A stretch of 64,000 nucleotides of DNA from Caryophanon sp. (GCA_018384745.1 JAHAYH010000025.1:1-64000), one strand, 5' to 3'; counted from the first letter of the stretch, positions 47,760 through 57,992 are shown. The notes: generated from the sequence alone by a model not told the origin. Program-made: numbers and translations.

Positions 47760-50025
47760 TCCGTATACAACATTCGTTACCGCAATAAGTGCTGGTATTG
47801 GTGTCGTTGCAAGTTATGAGCACGTAGCGGTGTTAAGCAGCTACGTGCTTATTTTGTATTGGTTGTATCATAAGCGAGCTACGCATAAGCTCTACGTCAT
47901 CACGTGCATGAGCATGCTCGGCTTGTTCGTCTATAGCGAATATGTGCAAACGACGCTGCAGCAGCCTGTTGAGGACGAACAAATCGTCACATGGACCGAC
48001 CGCTATACAATTCGTGGGGACATGGTACGCGGCTTTGTACGTACGGACAATGGGCAAAAATTATATGTCACATATGAACTAAAACAAAAGTCTGAACAAC
48101 AGGCGTTGCAACAAACGAGCTTAGCAGGGCGTACGTTTATAGCAAAGGGCAAGCTTGAAGCACCGCGCGAACCGAATCACCGATACGGCTTCTCGATGGC
48201 CGACTACATTCGATCGCACCGTGCACAAGGCATTTTTGTCATTACGTCATGGCAAGAGCTGGCATCTACGCATACGATGACGACGTTTTTAGCATCGTGG
48301 CGCTTTCAATTAAATGCGCGCATCGATGCGGTCTTTCCAGAAAGCTTAGCACCAGAAGCAAAAGCGCTGTTGTTTGGTGACCAACAACAAACCGAAGAAG
48401 AGGCACAGCGCGCATATTTGGCACTTGGCATTACGCATTTATTCGCCATTTCTGGTTTGCATATTGCACTGCTAGCATGGCTGTTATATGAAGGGCTATT
48501 GTTAATGCGCGTGCGAAAGGAAGTGGCGCGCATCGTGCTGCTCCTTTTATTGCCGCTGTATGCCGTTCTCGCTGGTGGCGCGCCGTCTGTATGGCGGGCG
48601 GTGAGCTTTGTCGAACTGGCGTTGCTTGCACAGCTGTTGAAAAAGCCGCTGTCGCTACTGACGATCATCGCAGCAAGCTTTACCGGTTATATGTTGATCA
48701 ATCCAGGGGTGATCTTCCAAGTAGGCTTTCAGTTATCGTACGCTGCATCATTGGCGCTCATTGTATCGGCGCATTATTTGCAGCGCTTTTCTAACTTTTG
48801 GTTGCAGTCATTTCTCGTTACGTTTGTGTGTCAGTTGTTGACGTATCCGCTGTTACTGCATCATTTTTACGTGCTGTCATTGTCGTCATTTTTAGCAAAT
48901 ATTGTGTTTGTGCCGCTGTTTTCATTTGTTATTTTACCGGTCAATCTCGTGCTGTTTATGTTGCCACAATGGTGTAGTGAGCCGTTATTTGCGCTATATG
49001 AACCGTTTCGGACGACGCTGCAACAGTTTATTTACTGGCTCGGAAATTTACCGTATCAGCAATGGGTAAGCGGTCGACCACATGTAATCAGCATATTGTT
49101 TGCTTACGTATGTATTGTGGCAACGTTTATTGCGCTAGAACGGCGCGCGCGTTGGACGACGGTGACGACGTTGTTGCTTGCACCCGTGCTAGTCATTGAG
49201 CTGCTGAGCGTCGCGTCCGTGCGTGATGTCACGCTGCACTTTATCAATGTTGGACAAGGGGATGCCATTTTAATTGAAATGCCGTATCGACGTCACGTCA
49301 TGCTCGTCGATACAGGTGGGCTTTTACGCTTTCAACAAGAGGACTGGCAACAAGGGCGTGAATTTGAAGTCGGCCGTGACATCGTCGTACCGTATATAAA
49401 AGGCTTAGGTATTTCAACGATTGATACGCTCGTGTTAACGCATGCCGATGCCGACCATGTCGAAGGAGCGGAAGAAGTGCTACAGGAACTGCGCGTACGA
49501 AGTATTCATGTCGCGCCGAATAGCGTGTATGATGCGTCGATGCAAGACGTCGTCGCCGAAGCGAGCAAGCAGCGTATTCCCGTGCATGAACAACTCGCCG
49601 GAAACACGATGTCATTTCCACATGCGCAGCTCTTGTATTTGTCCCCGCAGCATACCGACTATGAAGGCAATAACTCGTCGCTCGTGTTGTTACTTGAGGC
49701 GAATGGGCATCGCGTATTGTTAACTGGTGATGTTGAAGAAGCAGGCGAACTCGACATGCTCGCACGCTACGGAGAACGACTGACAAATATCACGATTTTA
49801 AAAGCGGGACATCACGGCAGTAAAACGTCGAGCCATCCGTCGTTCGTAGCGGCGACAGCACCGCGTCTCGTCGTTTTTACAGCAGGGATGAACAATCGCT
49901 ATCGCCATCCGCATGACGACGTTGTGGCGCGATTTGAAGCGTCTCAGTCGCATATGTGGCAAACCGGCATAGATGGTACGCTGAAAGTAACGCTACAACA
50001 GCATGTGCAACTGCAGCGTCAATAA
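47746..50025 (+). CDS. comEC: DNA internalisation channel protein ComEC/Rec2
   Basis: 759 residues from TTG 47746 (AAGGA five bases upstream, inside comEB). N-terminal membrane segments and OB-like domain, the competence domain (ALGITHLFAISGLHIALLAW, about 225-244) with many helices, and a C-terminal metallo-beta-lactamase domain (FINVGQGDAILIEMP, LTHADADHVEGAEE, LKAGHHGSKTSSHPSF). Forms the inner-membrane channel and perhaps a nuclease for transformation. Its intact state suggests natural competence is retained. Confidence 0.95.
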   Translation: MHNNNPYTTFVTAISAGIGVVASYEHVAVLSSYVLILYWLYHKRATHKLYVITCMSMLGLFVYSEYVQTTLQQPVEDEQIVTWTDRYTIRGDMVRGFVRTDNGQKLYVTYELKQKSEQQALQQTSLAGRTFIAKGKLEAPREPNHRYGFSMADYIRSHRAQGIFVITSWQELASTHTMTTFLASWRFQLNARIDAVFPESLAPEAKALLFGDQQQTEEEAQRAYLALGITHLFAISGLHIALLAWLLYEGLLLMRVRKEVARIVLLLLLPLYAVLAGGAPSVWRAVSFVELALLAQLLKKPLSLLTIIAASFTGYMLINPGVIFQVGFQLSYAASLALIVSAHYLQRFSNFWLQSFLVTFVCQLLTYPLLLHHFYVLSLSSFLANIVFVPLFSFVILPVNLVLFMLPQWCSEPLFALYEPFRTTLQQFIYWLGNLPYQQWVSGRPHVISILFAYVCIVATFIALERRARWTTVTTLLLAPVLVIELLSVASVRDVTLHFINVGQGDAILIEMPYRRHVMLVDTGGLLRFQQEDWQQGREFEVGRDIVVPYIKGLGISTIDTLVLTHADADHVEGAEEVLQELRVRSIHVAPNSVYDASMQDVVAEASKQRIPVHEQLAGNTMSFPHAQLLYLSPQHTDYEGNNSSLVLLLEANGHRVLLTGDVEEAGELDMLARYGERLTNITILKAGHHGSKTSSHPSFVAATAPRLVVFTAGMNNRYRHPHDDVVARFEASQSHMWQTGIDGTLKVTLQQHVQLQRQ

Positions 50026-50028
50026 ACG

Positions 50029-50063
50029 AAAAAGGCTAGCGTCATGTGTGCGCTAGCCTTTTT
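50029..50063. terminator. Bidirectional terminator between comEC and yqzM
   Basis: Stem AAAAAGGCTAGCG / CGCTAGCCTTTTT, usable from both strands. Confidence 0.9.
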
Positions 50064-50064
50064 G

Positions 50065-50235
50065 TTATGCATTTACGTATTGAATAATGGTGGCGATAAT
50101 AAACATCGTGGCAAAGAAGCCAAACGATACGACAAAGCCCATACCGGCATCAATGGCGTCGTTACGATCGCAATTAATATTGTCTCGTTCAAATGGATTG
50201 TGCGTTTCAGGAAGTGAATCATGTTGCTGTGCCAT
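50065..50235 (-). CDS. YqzM-like small membrane protein
   Basis: 56 residues from ATG 50235 (GGAGGAATTTTG upstream). Polar N-terminus (NPFERDNINCDRNDAIDAG) and one C-terminal hydrophobic helix (FVVSFGFFATMFIIATIIQY). A small one-TM protein on the minus strand between comEC and holA corresponds exactly to yqzM of B. subtilis. Function unknown. Confidence 0.85.
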   Translation of the reverse strand: MAQQHDSLPETHNPFERDNINCDRNDAIDAGMGFVVSFGFFATMFIIATIIQYVNA

Positions 50236-50392
50236 CAAAATTCCTCCTTTATTCGTCATGCACTTGCTCGTAATGGCAAGGTATTACATATTAGTATAAA
50301 ATACTCGTCAGTAAAAAGCTACGATGAATTTTAGGTAGGCAAAAAACGATGCAAGCGGTATAATACGATAGACAGAAAGTGAAGGTGGACAA

Positions 50393-51400
50393 ATGTTTTC
50401 AAAAGTTTGGCGCGACATTCAAAAGGGCAACATCGCTCCTGTCTATTTACTTGTCGGAGAAGAAGCGTATTACGTCGATGAGACCATTGCAAAACTCCGA
50501 GCAGCATTAGGTGGAGAAGAGGGTGAGTACGCACAGTTTGATTGTGCGGAGCAGCCGGTGGATTTTGTGATCGACGAAGCGGATACAATTCCATTTTTCT
50601 CAGATCGTAAGCTTGTCGTTGCACGCAATGCGAGTTTTTTACGTGCAACAGAAAAAGGAAAAGAAAAGGTTGAACACGACTTAGCACGCCTAGAGGCATG
50701 GCTTGAACATCCAACAGAGCAGTGTGTAACCGTTTTTGTAGCTCCATATGAAAAATTAGATGAACGAAAAAAAGTAACGAAGCTGATGAAAAAGCATGCG
50801 TTATTGCTGCAAGCTGAACAGCTAAAAGAGCACGATTTAGCCGTATGGATTCAGCAAGAAATTACGCAGCAACAAGGTCGCATTACAGAGAATGCGATCG
50901 GTAAACTCATTGAAATGGTCGGCGCGAATATGTTACAGCTTCGACTTGAAATAGAAAAGCTATTACTGTTTGTTGGGGAAGAGGAAATCATCGATGAAGC
51001 GGTCGTTGAAAATCTAGTCGCTAAGACGTTAGAGCATGATGCGTTTAAGCTATTAAACGCCTATTTAGCGCGCGACATTGCAACAGCCGTGACGATTTAT
51101 CACGACTTACTTCGCCAAAAGGAAGAGCCGATTATGCTTGTTGGATTGTTAGCATCGAATATTCGCACGATGAATAACGTCTATTACTTGCAGAAGAAAG
51201 GCTATCATCCACAGCAAATTGCAAAGCAGCTGAAAATTCACCCGTACCGCGTAAAGTTGATGGTTGAAAACCGTAACCGTCCGAGCGAAGAGCGCTTATT
51301 AAAGGCATTGCATCGCTTAGCGGACGTCGATTTGAAATTAAAGACGACCGGTGGCAACCGCGCGCGTCATTTAGAGCTGTTTTTAATTCAGCCGCTATAA
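50393..51400 (+). CDS. holA: DNA polymerase III delta subunit
   Basis: 335 residues: N-terminal PVYLLVGEEAYYVDETIAKL, helical middle with LLLFVGEEEIIDEAVVENLV, C-terminal HPYRVKLMVENRNRP. Clamp loader delta subunit that opens the beta clamp. Conserved position (yqeN) before rpsT. Terminator follows at once. Confidence 0.95.
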   Translation: MFSKVWRDIQKGNIAPVYLLVGEEAYYVDETIAKLRAALGGEEGEYAQFDCAEQPVDFVIDEADTIPFFSDRKLVVARNASFLRATEKGKEKVEHDLARLEAWLEHPTEQCVTVFVAPYEKLDERKKVTKLMKKHALLLQAEQLKEHDLAVWIQQEITQQQGRITENAIGKLIEMVGANMLQLRLEIEKLLLFVGEEEIIDEAVVENLVAKTLEHDAFKLLNAYLARDIATAVTIYHDLLRQKEEPIMLVGLLASNIRTMNNVYYLQKKGYHPQQIAKQLKIHPYRVKLMVENRNRPSEERLLKALHRLADVDLKLKTTGGNRARHLELFLIQPL

Positions 51401-51438
51401 AAAAGACCATTTGAGTACGCGCTCAAATGGTCTTTTTT
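51399..51438 (+). terminator. Intrinsic terminator after holA
   Basis: 16-bp stem AAAAAAGACCATTTGAG / CTCAAATGGTCTTTTTT, short loop. Confidence 0.92.
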
Positions 51439-51461
51439 CAATAGATGAAGCTGTGACAACG

Positions 51462-51491
51462 AAAAAAGAGACAACCCAGATGGATTGTCCC
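51462..51491 (-). terminator. Intrinsic terminator after rpsT
   Basis: On the minus strand: stem GACAATCC / GGGTTGTC, then CTCTTTTTTC. Ends the S20 transcript. Confidence 0.85.
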
Positions 51492-51504
51492 TTACACATA
51501 ATGC

Positions 51505-51759
51505 TTATTTAGCAGCAAGACGTGATTTTTTACGAGCTGCAGCGTTTTTGTGGATAAGACCTTTAGAAGCAGCTTTATCAAGTGCTTTAGAAGCAACAGC
51601 AACTAATTCTGGAGCATTTTCAGCGCCAGCAGCTAATGCTTGCTCAGCTTTTTTCACTGTAGAACGCATTGCAGATTTTGCTTGTACGTTTGCAGCGTTT
51701 GCTTTTTCAGCAACTTTTACACGTTTAATAGCAGATTTAATGTTTGGCATAACTTTCAC
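51505..51759 (-). CDS. rpsT: 30S ribosomal protein S20
   Basis: 84 residues, highly basic and helical: [20 protein letters not shown] at the N-terminus, [19 protein letters not shown] at the C-terminus. Primary 16S rRNA-binding protein. ATG with TTAGGAGGTGAAAG upstream. In spore formers gpr lies divergently next to it; here the flank is empty up to lepA. Confidence 0.97.
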   Translation of the reverse strand: MKVMPNIKSAIKRVKVAEKANAANVQAKSAMRSTVKKAEQALAAGAENAPELVAVASKALDKAASKGLIHKNAAARKKSRLAAK

Positions 51760-51824
51760 CTCCTAAAATAGGTACGAGATGATTTCTTCTCATTTTTATT
51801 TCATGTGTCAATACAACAAAAATC

Positions 51825-51853
51825 ATTCTACCAAACGTAGAACGGAATTGCAA
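51825..51853 (-). promoter_or_regulatory. Probable sigma-A promoter of rpsT
   Basis: On the minus strand TTGCAA (51853-51848), 17 bases, TAGAAT (51830-51825), about 65 bases ahead of the S20 start codon. Confidence 0.6.
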
Positions 51854-52063
51854 TACATAAATGCAAAGAATATTTACTTGACACGTAAAAACACTATAAA
51901 TCAGCGCTGTTCGCTTATTTACAGCAATGATTGTTAATTCTAAACGAAAAGTGAAGGTATTGCTACTATAATTTTACGAAAAAATGTATTAAGAATTTTC
52001 ATAACTTTCGGTGCGGCGAAAAATTTTTTCGTATAGTAGTCGCTTGTTGCACGAGAAACCGTT

Positions 52064-52166
52064 ATAATAATAAGGTTAACAACGAGAAGAGTTTTCCGAT
52101 TTGTAGCAGATTGCGTCATTTATGCGCATCCCTCGTTGTCGTACGTGCAAAGTCCATAGTATAATT
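52064..52166 (+). promoter_or_regulatory. lepA promoter region with two -10 elements and a long-range dyad
   Basis: TTGTCG (52137-52142), 18 bases, TATAAT (52161-52166) is the best lepA promoter, starting near 52173. An upstream TATAAT at 52064-52069 could give a longer transcript; its leader would contain ACAACGAG (52080-52087) and CTCGTTGT (52133-52140), which can pair over a 45-base interval. The rest of the 51854-52063 stretch shows no gene or remnant of gpr or spoIIP. Confidence 0.5.
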
Positions 52167-52197
52167 CAGTATAGTTTAAAGCAGGAGTGAAAAATAA

Positions 52198-54024
52198 ATG
52201 AATCAACAAGATCGCTTAAAGCGCCAAGAGAATATCCGTAACTTCTCAATTATTGCGCATATTGACCACGGGAAGTCTACGCTAGCCGACCGTATTTTAG
52301 AAAAAACACAAACGGTTACGCAGCGTGAAATGAAATCACAATTACTAGATTCAATGGATTTAGAGCGTGAGCGCGGCATTACGATCAAGTTAAATGCTGT
52401 GCAATTAAAGTATAAAGCAAAAGACGGCGAAACATACACGTTCCACTTAATTGACACACCAGGACACGTCGATTTCACGTATGAAGTATCTCGTTCATTA
52501 GCGGCATGTGAAGGCGCGATTTTAGTAGTCGATGCAGCACAAGGGATCGAAGCACAAACGCTTGCGAACGTATATTTAGCGCTTGATAATGATTTAGAAA
52601 TTTTACCGGTTATTAATAAAATCGACTTACCAGCAGCAGATCCAGAGCGCGTGCGTGGGGAAGTGGAAGATGTGATCGGTTTAGATGCATCAGAAGCGGT
52701 GCTCGCTTCAGCTAAAGCAGGTATTGGGATTGAAGAAATTTTAGAGCAAATCGTTGAAAAAGTACCAGCACCAGACGGCGACCCAGAAGCGCCGTTACAA
52801 GCGTTAATTTTCGACTCAGTATATGATGCATATAAAGGTGTCATCATCTCAATGCGTGTTATTAACGGTACGGTCAAAGCAGGCGACAAAATTCGCATGA
52901 TGGCAACAGGTGCGGAGTTTGAAGTAATTGAAGTCGGTATTCATACGCCAAAAGCAATTCCACAAGCGGAGTTAACAGTAGGGGATGTAGGCTACTTAAC
53001 AGCATCGATTAAAAACGTACAAGATACGCGTGTAGGTGATACAGTCACGCTTGCCGATAATCCTGCAGCAGAGCCACTACCAGGTTACCGTAAGTTAAAT
53101 CCGATGGTATATTGCGGTCTTTACCCAATCGACACAGCGAAATATAACGACTTACGTGAAGCGTTAGAAAAGTTAGAGTTAAATGACTCGGCACTACAAT
53201 ATGAGCCAGAAACATCACAAGCGTTAGGCTTCGGTTTCCGCTGTGGTTTCTTAGGTTTATTACACATGGAAATTATTCAAGAGCGTATTGAGCGTGAATT
53301 CAACATCGATTTAATTACGACAGCGCCATCGGTAATTTACCAAGTGACGAAAACAGACGGTTCAGTATTAAACGTCGATAACCCATCGATGATGCCGGAT
53401 CCGCAAAAAATCGATAAAATTGAAGAGCCATACGTAAAAGCAACAATTATGGTGCCAAACGATTACGTAGGTGCTGTTATGGAGCTTTGCCAAAAGAAAC
53501 GCGGTAACTTCTCAGGCATGGATTACATCGACGATACGCGCGTAAAAATCGTCTATGAAATGCCGCTTGCAGAGATCGTCTATGACTTCTTCGATTTCTT
53601 AAAATCAAACACGAAAGGCTACGCGTCATTTGACTACGAGCTAATCGGTTACCAACCATCGAAATTAAACAAGATGGACATTTTATTAAACGGTGAACAA
53701 GTCGATGCGTTAAGCTTCATCGTACACCGTGACTTCGCTTACGAGCGCGGCAAAGTAATCGTTGAGAAATTAAAAGAGTTAATTCCACGTCAACAATTCG
53801 AGGTGCCAGTACAAGCGGCAATCGGACAAAAAATCGTGGCGCGTTCAACGATTAAATCAATGGGTAAAAACGTACTTGCAAAATGTTACGGTGGTGACAT
53901 TTCACGTAAACGTAAATTACTGGATAAGCAAAAAGCAGGTAAAAAACGTATGAAGCAAGTTGGTTCAGTAGAAGTACCGCAAGAAGCATTCATGGCTGTA
54001 CTAAAAATGGACGATACAAAATAA
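52198..54024 (+). CDS. lepA: Elongation factor 4 (LepA)
   Basis: 608 residues, translational GTPase: [14 protein letters not shown] (G1), [20 protein letters not shown] (G3), [13 protein letters not shown] (G4), LepA-specific domain and basic C-terminal domain ([20 protein letters not shown]). Back-translocates or remodels stalled ribosomes. AGGAGTG Shine-Dalgarno. Confidence 0.97.
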   Translation: MNQQDRLKRQENIRNFSIIAHIDHGKSTLADRILEKTQTVTQREMKSQLLDSMDLERERGITIKLNAVQLKYKAKDGETYTFHLIDTPGHVDFTYEVSRSLAACEGAILVVDAAQGIEAQTLANVYLALDNDLEILPVINKIDLPAADPERVRGEVEDVIGLDASEAVLASAKAGIGIEEILEQIVEKVPAPDGDPEAPLQALIFDSVYDAYKGVIISMRVINGTVKAGDKIRMMATGAEFEVIEVGIHTPKAIPQAELTVGDVGYLTASIKNVQDTRVGDTVTLADNPAAEPLPGYRKLNPMVYCGLYPIDTAKYNDLREALEKLELNDSALQYEPETSQALGFGFRCGFLGLLHMEIIQERIEREFNIDLITTAPSVIYQVTKTDGSVLNVDNPSMMPDPQKIDKIEEPYVKATIMVPNDYVGAVMELCQKKRGNFSGMDYIDDTRVKIVYEMPLAEIVYDFFDFLKSNTKGYASFDYELIGYQPSKLNKMDILLNGEQVDALSFIVHRDFAYERGKVIVEKLKELIPRQQFEVPVQAAIGQKIVARSTIKSMGKNVLAKCYGGDISRKRKLLDKQKAGKKRMKQVGSVEVPQEAFMAVLKMDDTK

Positions 54025-54032
54025 ATAACAAC

Positions 54033-54072
54033 AAAAAGAAGTGTAACGGTTGCCGCTACACTTCTTTTTTTG
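54033..54072. terminator. Bidirectional terminator between lepA and the GGDEF pseudogene
   Basis: Stem AAAAAGAAGTGTA / TACACTTCTTTTT, 11-base loop, T/A tracts on both sides. Confidence 0.9.
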
Positions 54073-55487
54073 TCTTTGCAACCGTTAAGCGTCCGCGTCC
54101 ATTTTGCTTCGAGACATAGAGCGCTTCGTCCGCTGCTTGCAAGGCATCTTTAAATGTATGCACATGATGAATTTGCGTGTGCGCAATGCCCATGCTGATC
54201 GAAATCGGAATTTGAATGTCTTCAAAATCAACGACGAGCGATGACAGCAACATAAACAAGCTTTCTGCACGCTCTAATCCCTCTAACGGCGTTAAGTCAT
54301 TAAAGACGAGCACAAATTCGTCCCCACCATCGTCGTTTCTTCGACGACATTTTTTTGACATTTCGTCGCTAAATATTGGATGACGTGATCGCCAGCTAAA
54401 TGGCCGTACGTATCGTTAATGCGTTTAAATTTATCAATATCAAATAGCGCAATCGTGACATTTTTTTATTCATGTGTGCCGCTTTGATCCATTGGCTTGC
54501 GGTGTCTTCTAAGTAGCGACGGTTGTAAATGCCAGTGAGCGAATCGCGCTCCGCTTGCTCTTTAATCTCCGCCATTTGTTGATTGGCTGATGCGAGCGCA
54601 AATTCTTCATTTGCATTGTATTCAATGAGCGCCTTTAAAGCATCGACATATTCTTCATACGTCGTCAGCGTCTTTTGTGTATTTTGCAGTTTTTTGGCGA
54701 GTTGCTCAAGCAGTGTGGCAAGCAGCTGATAGTCTTTAATTTGATGCTCACGGAAGAGGCGAACGGCTTGCTTTTGCATGCGAAATGCTTGCTCGTATTC
54801 TTCCAATTGCGTGTAATAAAGCGCGTATAAATTATACGTGTTCGCAAGCTCCTTTGCGGCGGAATGATAAAAGTCGCGGCCGTTAATGGAGTCGAACATA
54901 TTTTTCGCTTCGGTTAAGTTACCTTGTGCAAGCAACGCGCGAATTTTTAAGTTTTTCGCACAGCATAGGTCGACCGGCAGCGTGATGTTCACACGCGCTA
55001 AACATTCCAGTGCTAAATCTACTGCTGCGAGTGTTTCATCATATAATTGTTCGTCAAATGTTAAGCCTGCATATAAATTTAAGCTATGTGCAGCCGTCGC
55101 GTAGTCACATTCTTTAAAGCCGAGTAAATACGACTCGCGGAAGTAACTTTTTGCTTTTTCGAATTGTTGGCGGTTTGCATATAATAAACCGAGCATCGAA
55201 TAAAGTTTTGCATAATCAGGCGTGACTTGATGGCGTGCGCATAGCGGTTCATACTCATTGACTAATTGAAACGCACTTTTTAAATCCCCGATATGAAAAT
55301 AATCTTTTGCAAGCAAAATATGGCAATGCAGCATATCCACATAGCAACCAATGGCAAGAAAATCATCTTTTGCAACACGCAGCATCGGAATACTTTCTTC
55401 ATATTTGCCTTCATTTGATAAAAAATACGCCTTCGTAATTGTTTTCTTGATGTGATCGTATTGCGTTGTACTCGATGCCGTATCCAT
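54056..55487 (-). pseudogene. TPR-GGDEF diguanylate cyclase gene broken by two frameshifts
   Basis: The intact N-terminal piece (55487 to about 54468) encodes TPR-like helical repeats and the start of a GGDEF domain (RDSLTGIYNRRYLEDTA). At the 7-base A run (plus-strand T7, 54461-54467) the frame is lost; a shifted frame then reads [20 protein letters not shown] and [12 protein letters not shown], classic GGDEF sequence. Near 54327-54336 a second shift moves to the frame encoding [11 protein letters not shown] and the domain end (ISISMGIAHTQ, ADEALYVSKQNGRGRL). The residues normally just before GGDEF (R-[YF]) are missing, so the second lesion is a 3n+1-base loss, not only a miscalled base. c-di-GMP synthesis from this gene is unlikely. 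Confidence 0.88.
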
Positions 55488-55710
55488 GGCACACCTCCTT
55501 TGAAAACATATTTACTATGTATATGCCAAAAACGACTATACGTAATCTTACTATCGACAAGTCTTTTCACCCTTTTTACAAAATGATTACATGAAAAAAA
55601 GAGGTATTATGTATTTTTTTTAGTGCAAAAGACTAGTAAGGGGCATTTCGTGCTGAATTGCGTACACAATGTTAAAATGAATGGAATGCGTAAAGAAAGT
55701 AGGGAAATAC

Positions 55711-56853
55711 ATGGGGATTCGAGGAGTTTACATCCACATACCATTTTGTCATCAAATTTGTCATTACTGCGATTTTAATAAAGTGTTTTTTAAAAATCAG
55801 CCAGTCGATGCGTACATTGAGAGCGTCGGTGAGGAGATGCGTTTATATGCACAGGAGCAGCCAGGGCGTTTTGATCATGTCGAAACGATCTTTTTAGGTG
55901 GTGGCACACCGACAGCATTAACGGCCGCACAAATTACGCGCTTGCTCGATTTAGTGCGCACATATATTCCGCAGCAAACCGTTGTGGAATTTACATCAGA
56001 AGCCAATCCAGATGAACTAAGTCGCGATAAGTTAGAAGCGCTGCTCGCAGGTGGGGTCAACCGCTTGAGCATGGGTGTGCAATCGTTTGATGAAGGGCTG
56101 CTCCAAAAAATTGGGCGTACACATAGCAATGAGCACGTGTATGAAACGGTCGCATTAGCAAAAGAAATCGGCTTTACTAATATTAGCATCGACTTAATGT
56201 ACGGCTTACCAGGGCAAACGCTTGACCAGTGGCAGCATACGCTTGAAAAAGCTTTTGCGCTTAACTTGCCACATTTTTCGGCGTACTCATTGCTTGTTGA
56301 GCCAAAAACGGTATTTTACATTCAATATAATAAAGGAAAGTTAACGCTTCCGACCGAGGATTTAGAAGCGACGATGTACGGCATGCTCATGGACGAAATG
56401 GAGCGCCACGGTTTGCATCAATATGAAATTAGTAACTTCGCAAAAGACGGCTATGCCTCCATTCACAATAAAATTTATTGGGACAACGATGAATATGCCG
56501 GTTTCGGTGCAGGTGCGCACGGTTACGTAGATGGTGTGCGTTATTCGAATCACGGTCCGTTGAAAAAATATATGGATGCATTAGCGTCAGGCGAAAAGCC
56601 ACTTATTCATACGCACGATGTGACGCGCGACGAACGACTCGAGGAGCAAATGTTTTTAGGGTTGCGTAAAACAGCTGGTGTCACGCATGCGGACTTTATT
56701 AACAAGTTCAACACTTCGATGTACGACGTCTTTGGCAACGTGATCGATGAGGAAGTGCAAAAGGGACATCTTGAACGCGATGAAGTAGGTGTTCGCTTAA
56801 CGCGACGTGGTCGTTTTATCGGCAACGAAGTATTCCAACAATTTTTATTATAA
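55711..56853 (+). CDS. hemW: Radical SAM heme chaperone HemW
   Basis: 380 residues from ATG 55711 (TAGGGA five bases upstream; the in-frame ATG at 55681 lacks a Shine-Dalgarno). 4Fe-4S motif CHQICHYCDF (C-x3-C-x2-C) near residue 13, GGGTPTAL, SMGVQSFDEGLL, SIDLMYGLPGQT, and the C-terminal HemN_C domain. HemW is a heme chaperone, historically misnamed oxygen-independent coproporphyrinogen oxidase. Located between lepA and hrcA as in Bacillus. Confidence 0.95.
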   Translation: MGIRGVYIHIPFCHQICHYCDFNKVFFKNQPVDAYIESVGEEMRLYAQEQPGRFDHVETIFLGGGTPTALTAAQITRLLDLVRTYIPQQTVVEFTSEANPDELSRDKLEALLAGGVNRLSMGVQSFDEGLLQKIGRTHSNEHVYETVALAKEIGFTNISIDLMYGLPGQTLDQWQHTLEKAFALNLPHFSAYSLLVEPKTVFYIQYNKGKLTLPTEDLEATMYGMLMDEMERHGLHQYEISNFAKDGYASIHNKIYWDNDEYAGFGAGAHGYVDGVRYSNHGPLKKYMDALASGEKPLIHTHDVTRDERLEEQMFLGLRKTAGVTHADFINKFNTSMYDVFGNVIDEEVQKGHLERDEVGVRLTRRGRFIGNEVFQQFLL

Positions 56854-56869
56854 AAATGCGTCGATTTCG

Positions 56870-56898
56870 TTGACAGTTTTCATTCCCTTTGGTAAATT
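56870..56898 (+). promoter_or_regulatory. Sigma-A promoter of the hrcA-dnaK operon
   Basis: TTGACA (56870-56875), 17-base spacer, TAAATT (56893-56898), just upstream of the CIRCE operator. Confidence 0.8.
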
Positions 56899-56908
56899 AA
56901 AAACAGTA

Positions 56909-56935
56909 TTAGCACTCCACTTTAATGAGTGCTAA
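56909..56935. promoter_or_regulatory. CIRCE operator (HrcA binding site)
   Basis: Perfect consensus inverted repeat TTAGCACTC (56909-56917), nine-base spacer, GAGTGCTAA (56927-56935). HrcA binds it to repress the chaperone operon and releases when GroEL is titrated by unfolded proteins. It overlaps the predicted transcript start. Confidence 0.98.
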
Positions 56936-56949
56936 CAGAGGTGATGAAT

Positions 56950-57978
56950 ATGCTATCAAATCGACAGTTACAGATTTTGCAAGTAATTGTAGATGATTTT
57001 ATTACGTCAGCTCAGCCAGTTGGCTCTCGACAAATTTCAAAGCGCGCAGATATTACATTTAGTCCTGCGACGATTCGAAATGAAATGGCAGACTTAGAGG
57101 AGCTTGGGTTTTTAGAAAAAACGCATACATCTTCAGGTCGTGTCCCTTCACAAAAAGGGTATCGTTTTTATGTCGACCATCTGCTGAAGCCACAAGTAAT
57201 TACAGCAGAAGACATTCGCCAAATCCAATCAATCTTTTCAGACCAGATGATGGAAATGGAACAGGTCATTCGTAAAACTGCCACGATTTTATCGGAGTTG
57301 ACGTCATATACATCCATATTGCTTGGACCATCGAGTAGCTCGCATCGCGTCAAAAAATTCTCGCTCGTGCCGCTGACTGCGACAAATGCCGTCGCTATTA
57401 TTGTGACCGACAACGGACATGTTGAAAATCGACTTGTGACGTTGCCCGAGCAATTAGCTGCCCATGATTTAGAGAAAATGGTGAACATTTTAAATGAACG
57501 TCTTGTCGGTGTTCCACTAGCAGATGTGCATAAAAAGATCGAAACCGAAGTGATGCAATTAATTAGCAAGCATGTAGGAAACGTCGAACACTTCATTCGT
57601 AGCTTTTTCAATGTAACGGATGAAGCGTCAAACGGTAAGCTAGTATATGGTGGTAAGTTGAACATTTTAAATCAACCGGAGTTTCATGATTTAGAAAAAA
57701 TTCGTTCCTTAATGGACATGATGGATGAAACAAGTAACGAAGTGCCGTCCATTATTCGTCCTGCAAACAGCAATATTGAAATTCGCATTGGGACAGAAAA
57801 TAATCACTTTGCGATGGAAGATTGCAGCATCATCACCGCGTCGTTTATGACCGGTGAGCATGAAGAAGGAGCGATTGCTATTATCGGTCCTACACGCATG
57901 GATTACCAGCGTGTTGTGGCACTACTTGATTTTATGAGGCAAGAGCTTTCGCGAAATTATTTAGGGCCAAATGTATAA
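56950..57978 (+). CDS. hrcA: Heat-inducible transcription repressor HrcA
   Basis: 342 residues from ATG 56950 (AGAGGTG six bases upstream; the frame also opens through CIRCE from GTG 56929, which is not used). Winged helix SNRQLQILQVIVDDF ... SPATIRNEMADLEELGFLEK, then the GAF-like domain. Autoregulates through the CIRCE element just upstream. First gene of hrcA-grpE-dnaK. Confidence 0.97.
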   Translation: MLSNRQLQILQVIVDDFITSAQPVGSRQISKRADITFSPATIRNEMADLEELGFLEKTHTSSGRVPSQKGYRFYVDHLLKPQVITAEDIRQIQSIFSDQMMEMEQVIRKTATILSELTSYTSILLGPSSSSHRVKKFSLVPLTATNAVAIIVTDNGHVENRLVTLPEQLAAHDLEKMVNILNERLVGVPLADVHKKIETEVMQLISKHVGNVEHFIRSFFNVTDEASNGKLVYGGKLNILNQPEFHDLEKIRSLMDMMDETSNEVPSIIRPANSNIEIRIGTENNHFAMEDCSIITASFMTGEHEEGAIAIIGPTRMDYQRVVALLDFMRQELSRNYLGPNV

Positions 57979-57992
57979 GAGGAGGATGAACT

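Noticed and set aside
52203-52898. 231-codon minus-strand frame opposite lepA
   Set aside because: Antisense shadow of conserved GTPase domain; no Shine-Dalgarno and low-complexity product.
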